A stretch of 64,000 bases of DNA, from assembly GCF_040115645.1 (NCBI RefSeq), contig NC_089555.1, forward strand, positions 620,001 to 684,000, read 5' to 3'. Shown piece after piece: positions 59,802 through 64,000 of this stretch (positions are counted from its first letter, which is position 1; each line of letters opens with the position of its first letter). This DNA is from Euwallacea fornicatus (Eukaryota; Arthropoda; Insecta; Coleoptera; Curculionidae). The notes under the pieces are model-generated. The model had not been told where the DNA came from. It did no database searches and was given only the letters and a program-made list of their open reading frames with translations. The position numbers and the translations under genes are program-made.

Positions 59802-62570
59802 CTGAAACGAAATGGTTTATTAAAAATTAATTAATTTATCCAATAAGAAGATGAAGTATATACATCTCTAATCCGCTTTCAGCACCTTTCCCAGCCGCGT
59901 TTCCAACGGATTTGGGTTATAAGAAACTGGTCGTTTTAAGGAGCTTAGACACTAACGGAGCTGGGATTTATGTTTACGTCTTATTTGGCGGTATAAATCT
60001 GATTTCCTACATACGATTTACATTATTTATTTATTGTTATCAAACCGCGGGGACGTTAGAAGACACTCAGCTATAAACGGCAACGTCGTGAATAGCTACA
60101 GCACACAGACTTAGGCAGCCAGAAATACACGCTCTATGCTTTGTGCAGGTGACGTTGCTTTCCTTCCCACGAAGCGTTTCCTAGCAAATTTCTGAACCAT
60201 AAAGCTTCTGGTTTATGATTAAACCCACCAAAGCGTGGTAGTGACAGGTCGCGGTTGCAATCACCTGATCATTTCACTTCTTAATCATCATCATCATCAT
60301 CAACAATTTAATTAAACATAAACAATACCGTTTTGAAAGCTTGGGCGTAACTGAGAGCGTCGTTAGTGCGGCTCTTAGCCCATCAATTACAATCAATGCA
60401 AGTATTTGATATCTTGATAGTACCGAGTCAATTGTTTCTAATTCAGATGTCCGTTGGCAATCAAACATAATCAGCGGGCGGCTAAAAAGAGAAGAAAACC
60501 CGGGGCGAAAATTTGTCTTCATTACCTTTACGGTGGTTACTGGCCGCCCGTCGTGAACAATGGAGATTGCCCAGTCATGGTACCTTGCTACTCATGTTCA
60601 TATATCACCAAGAACATTCCCTGTTTTATTTCGTTTTTGTGTGGTGAATAAGCGGCGTGGTAGCTGTGGACCTCTGATTGACGCCAACGAAGGTTTTATG
60701 AATGATTTATGATTTTGAGTGGTTTGATTTCTCGTATGAACTAATATAATAATATGCCATAGTGGCCATTGTCCATGCAGGGATGATACGCTACTGTTGG
60801 TTGCGTTTTTCGCTATAAAATTTCAGTCCAAAAGTTGGTGAAGCCTCGTCGAGAAACTTCGTTAGATTTTTTGCTAAAACGAGCAACAGACTGTGAATTG
60901 GTGCCTGGTTCACCACTTTTTATGGCGTATTTGAACACCACCGCTGGGGAAAATTGAGGATGTACAGGAACGTATTTTGTCCTTAGATTTTTTCAAAATC
61001 TGACTCCAAATTTAACTTGGTTCATAGCTGAAGCAGTGAACTATGCGTGTGGGTCTAGTGCGCCACTGGTTACAGCTTAATTTTAGGCATCGCTTTGGTA
61101 CCATGTTAAGAATGCCGCAGGATAAAAAGTACGTCAGGAAATTGGGATTATTTCGTCTAGGAATATTTCTCAATGTTGTATTTCCTGTTTTCCTAGCATA
61201 CTACTCAGTATCTGAGTTTGACACACCCCTATTGATAGCCTACCTAGAGTGCCAATTAGGGAGATGACTGCGAATGCAAGGTGTTCTGAAATGGTGGTTA
61301 AATCTTTGAACAAGGTATACTAGTAGCCATTTCAAAGGGGGATCTTCGTATGAAATTTTCCAATATCGGTCCGTCCTGTGCCAATGCTCGAATCTCAAAA
61401 GGGCGGTAAATAACGACTTCTTTTTCTTTTCTTAAAAACTGTTAAACTAAGAAATTTGAATTTCGGCATGTATAATCAGCTAGTCGAACGCTGTTTTGTG
61501 GTGGAGTCTATTCTTTGACTCGTGCTTCCGGAGGGCGGGAATCAGCAACCCCTAATTTGCTTTCGTTCAAAACTTGTTTCCGCAATAGTTAATTTCAAAA
61601 AAACCTTTTTTTTATAGTAGACGTTGCTTTAAAAATTACATTTTTCCACACAACGGACAGTTTTGCGTGGAAAAAAGTGAAAATAGTTTTTCTTCCCCTG
61701 TTAATCATCTTTTCGTTACCGGTTTTTTATGTGTGGCCTGTTAGTGTTGTCAACAAAATCATTCGGATTGCGTCTGTCTTACCTCTCTGTAGTCTAGGTC
61801 TGAGAGGTCGAACCAATATGTAAATATCGCTAACCTTCAGAAAGGAATGCCGGATCTCAATGCTTATTCCTATAACTGTAGTCAATCCTGTCGAATGCAT
61901 ATTCTATCAATTTATGTGACAATATTCATATCTCAGTGAGTTGTTTACAAATATTTTATAATAATAGATCCAATCGCGATTTGTTAAACAACGAAAGGTC
62001 AGGAAAGCACCAGTATGACGAACATCTATTGTGTTTATTAGCAACCGGTGGCGCAAAATGGTTAATAAGGGAAGAAAAACTATTTTTATTTGTTCCACGT
62101 GAACTGTTGGATGTGTGATATTAAAAAAAAAGTTCTGTTGAAATCGGTTGCTACAGGAAAAAATTCTGGAAGAAATAAAATTAGGGGTTGCTGGGTGCCG
62201 CCCTCGGAAAACGCGAGTCGAAGAATAGTTCCCACCACACAATAGCGTCCGACTGGCTGATAACTTGTACCAAAATTGAAATTTCTAAGTGTGACGGTTC
62301 AAAAACAAAAAAAAAAGAAAAAACCCTTATTTTCTGCTATTTTGAGACTCCAATATCTCGCCAGGAAGCGCCCAAATTGAAAAATTTTATACGAAAACTC
62401 CCCCCTAAAACTGCTAGCGGATTCCCTTGTTAAAAGATCTGAACATCATTCCGGAACACCCTGTACAAGGCGATAAATCCACGAATACTTCACGAAATTT
62501 TGGTCATTTCGTCTCTGAGACGTGTTTAAAATTTAATTTATTGCTCATCCTAATTTACATCAAGTGCCCA
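59802..62570. other. upstream of toy, no gene recognised
   Basis: Contains a (CAT)n run at about 60284-60303 and lone transposon-like ends (CAAGGTGTTCTGAAATGG at 61275; minus TGTACAGGGTGTTCCGGAAT, about 62466-62447). Non-coding first exons and the promoter of toy probably lie here or beyond, but I could not place them. Confidence 0.35.
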
Positions 62571-62574
62571 CTAT

Positions 62575-63420
62575 CTGAATTGGATATGCCTGCGTTTGTT
62601 GCATAGTTGAAGTGCTAATTGCGGAAATTAAGAGAGACATATGAAGCCAGAAATTGACCGCAACTAATCCAGAAATTCCGTTGGCCATATTTTTCTAAAG
62701 TTAACCTGCACGTTTTAGTTCAATAAACAAGCGACCGCTCTGAAACTGGGTTTGATACGCCTCTGTTTATGACATAATTGAAGCGCCAATTTAAGAGATT
62801 TATGGCGACGTATCAGGCAACAAGCATGCGCAAACTCATTTTTAAAAAAGGTCTGTTTTTTACTACCAGAGATTTAAATACGACGATTTGCTATCTAATA
62901 TCTAAATGGATGCAGATTTGACTCCTGAGAGGCTGGACTTGATACGCCTCAATCTTCAGCGTATTTAAAGCCATTTTTCAACACACCTAGAAAGCCGCAA
63001 ACCTGCCAATCCTCGTTCGCAAAATTTTATTATTTCATGTCTCAGATTTTTTCTGAATTCTTACTTAAGCCGCCTTCAAGGGTTCCCCATTTGCAACCCT
63101 TGCAGTTACGCCCTTAATTTGTAGTGTGTATTTTAAAGAAAAATAATTTCCTGACAATCCGCAGTGTCTGGCAATTCTTCTGGCCGATATCGAACTTCTC
63201 AGTGGCGTACCGAGCGATGAAACATTTCGTTGAACGGTTATTCTACACTTTCCCTCCTCGCAGAGACGACCCTGAGTTTCGATACGTTAACGAAATTTAA
63301 CTTCAGATGCTTAGGCTCATGTGGCCATTGTTCTAGTTGTAATCGAGATGCCCAATGGCGTATCGAGTGGTGGAAAATTTCGTTAAAAGCTTTGCAACCC
63401 CGCAACAAGGGTAATACGTA
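62575..63420. repeat. diverged tandem repeat, about 170-190 bp period
   Basis: TTGGATATGCCTGCGTTTGT (62580), GGGTTTGATACGCCTCTGTT (62748) and GGACTTGATACGCCTCAATC (62935) begin similar units, followed in the first two by AATTGAAGCGCCAATTT-like text. A second pair follows: CAGTGGCGTACCGAGCGATG (63201) and CAATGGCGTATCGAGTGGTG (63352), each followed by AAATTTCGTT-like bases, 151 bp apart. Confidence 0.55.
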
Positions 63421-64000
63421 TGGTTCCACATCTGCAGTCGTTGCAGGAAGTGAATAAGCTTTGAGTGTATTTAACGCAGATAATATTGCTAATGCAGCAG
63501 GAAGTCAATTAGCATCACGATGCACTGCCCGATCAATTGGCATTCTGCCTTTCTGGCAGGGACAAACACCACCCGGTTTTCCCACATTTAGCAAGTTTAG
63601 TTTTCCGTTTTCGTAATTAAATCTAAGCGTCATGAGAATAAGGGCTTTAAATGGACCCATGCAGTCATCGATCGAGCCCTCGAAACTCAAAGACCGCCTC
63701 TGGTCGGCATAGAAATCGGCAAAGCACTGACGCACCACTCGACAAATAATTAAGAGTCAAGTTTTTTTCGAAATGATTTAGACTTAACGACGTACGTTTA
63801 TATAATTGTGAGAGGCAGAGAAGATCAAAGGGCAGCAGGCAAAAGGGTAAAGTACCCGCACAGCTATAGACGACAAATAAACATGAAACGAGTAAGAAGA
63901 AAATTGTACGGGCGACTCGTCTACATAGTGGAGAACTCGAGGATTTCTGATGTATTTCTTTTATGAGAGACTTTTAGGTGCTTTGCGAACCGTTATGAAA

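Noticed and set aside
60284..60303. (CAT)n run that might be taken for an array
   Set aside because: A simple microsatellite; no CRISPR-like repeat/spacer pattern exists in this eukaryotic window.

Overview
This is eukaryotic, insect-like DNA. It is roughly 40% GC, has spliced genes with both very short (about 43-70 nt) and very long (over 10 kb) introns, and contains many worn-out DNA transposons. The protein set (a toy-type Pax6, an ANKS1 adaptor, TM7SF3) fits an arthropod. The repeat termini (ACAGGGTGT type) and the conserved Pax6 C-terminus fit a beetle or a similar holometabolan, but I cannot name the species. All exon models were built by hand from splice sites and reading phase.

Layout. 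From 1 to about 15,200 I recognise no host gene, only transposon debris: a fold-back element at 3477-3955, a decayed Tigger/pogo-like transposase at 4050-4830 (minus), a mariner C-terminal scrap at 7352-7550, and a second long-TIR element at 10437-11294. A small two-exon gene for a secreted protein of unknown function lies at 15200-15656 (minus) with a TATA-type promoter. It is followed by a truncated mariner with both TIRs (16541-17433) and a decayed DDE element (17868-18438). ANKS1, a scaffold with ankyrin repeats, two SAM domains and a PTB domain, runs from 31985 down to about 22225 on the minus strand in 19 coding exons (about 1394 aa). TM7SF3 starts 563 bp away in the opposite direction (32548-34648, plus, five exons, 576 aa), so the two genes share a head-to-head promoter region. 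TM7SF3 then converges tail-to-tail on twin of eyeless (toy/Pax6). The toy gene fills 35.7-59.8 kb on the minus strand with nine coding exons. All phases close to a 453-aa protein with a paired domain, a homeodomain and a Pax6-type C-terminus. Beyond 59.8 kb only repeats are seen.

The genes do not form one pathway. toy is a master regulator of eye and head development. ANKS1 is a cytoplasmic adaptor of receptor-tyrosine-kinase signalling. TM7SF3 is a seven-pass membrane protein.

Most interesting points: (1) the 11.3-kb toy intron between the paired-domain exons holds two long inverted repeats, one a nearly complete hairpin of about 0.83 kb, so toy pre-mRNA should form long dsRNA; (2) the toy stop codon is followed in frame by 52 more protein-like codons; (3) a phase-perfect candidate first coding exon (MPHK) for toy lies 4.3 kb upstream of the paired box; (4) the ANKS1 PTB domain has YWGS where YLGS is usual; (5) the small secreted-protein gene is unrecognised.
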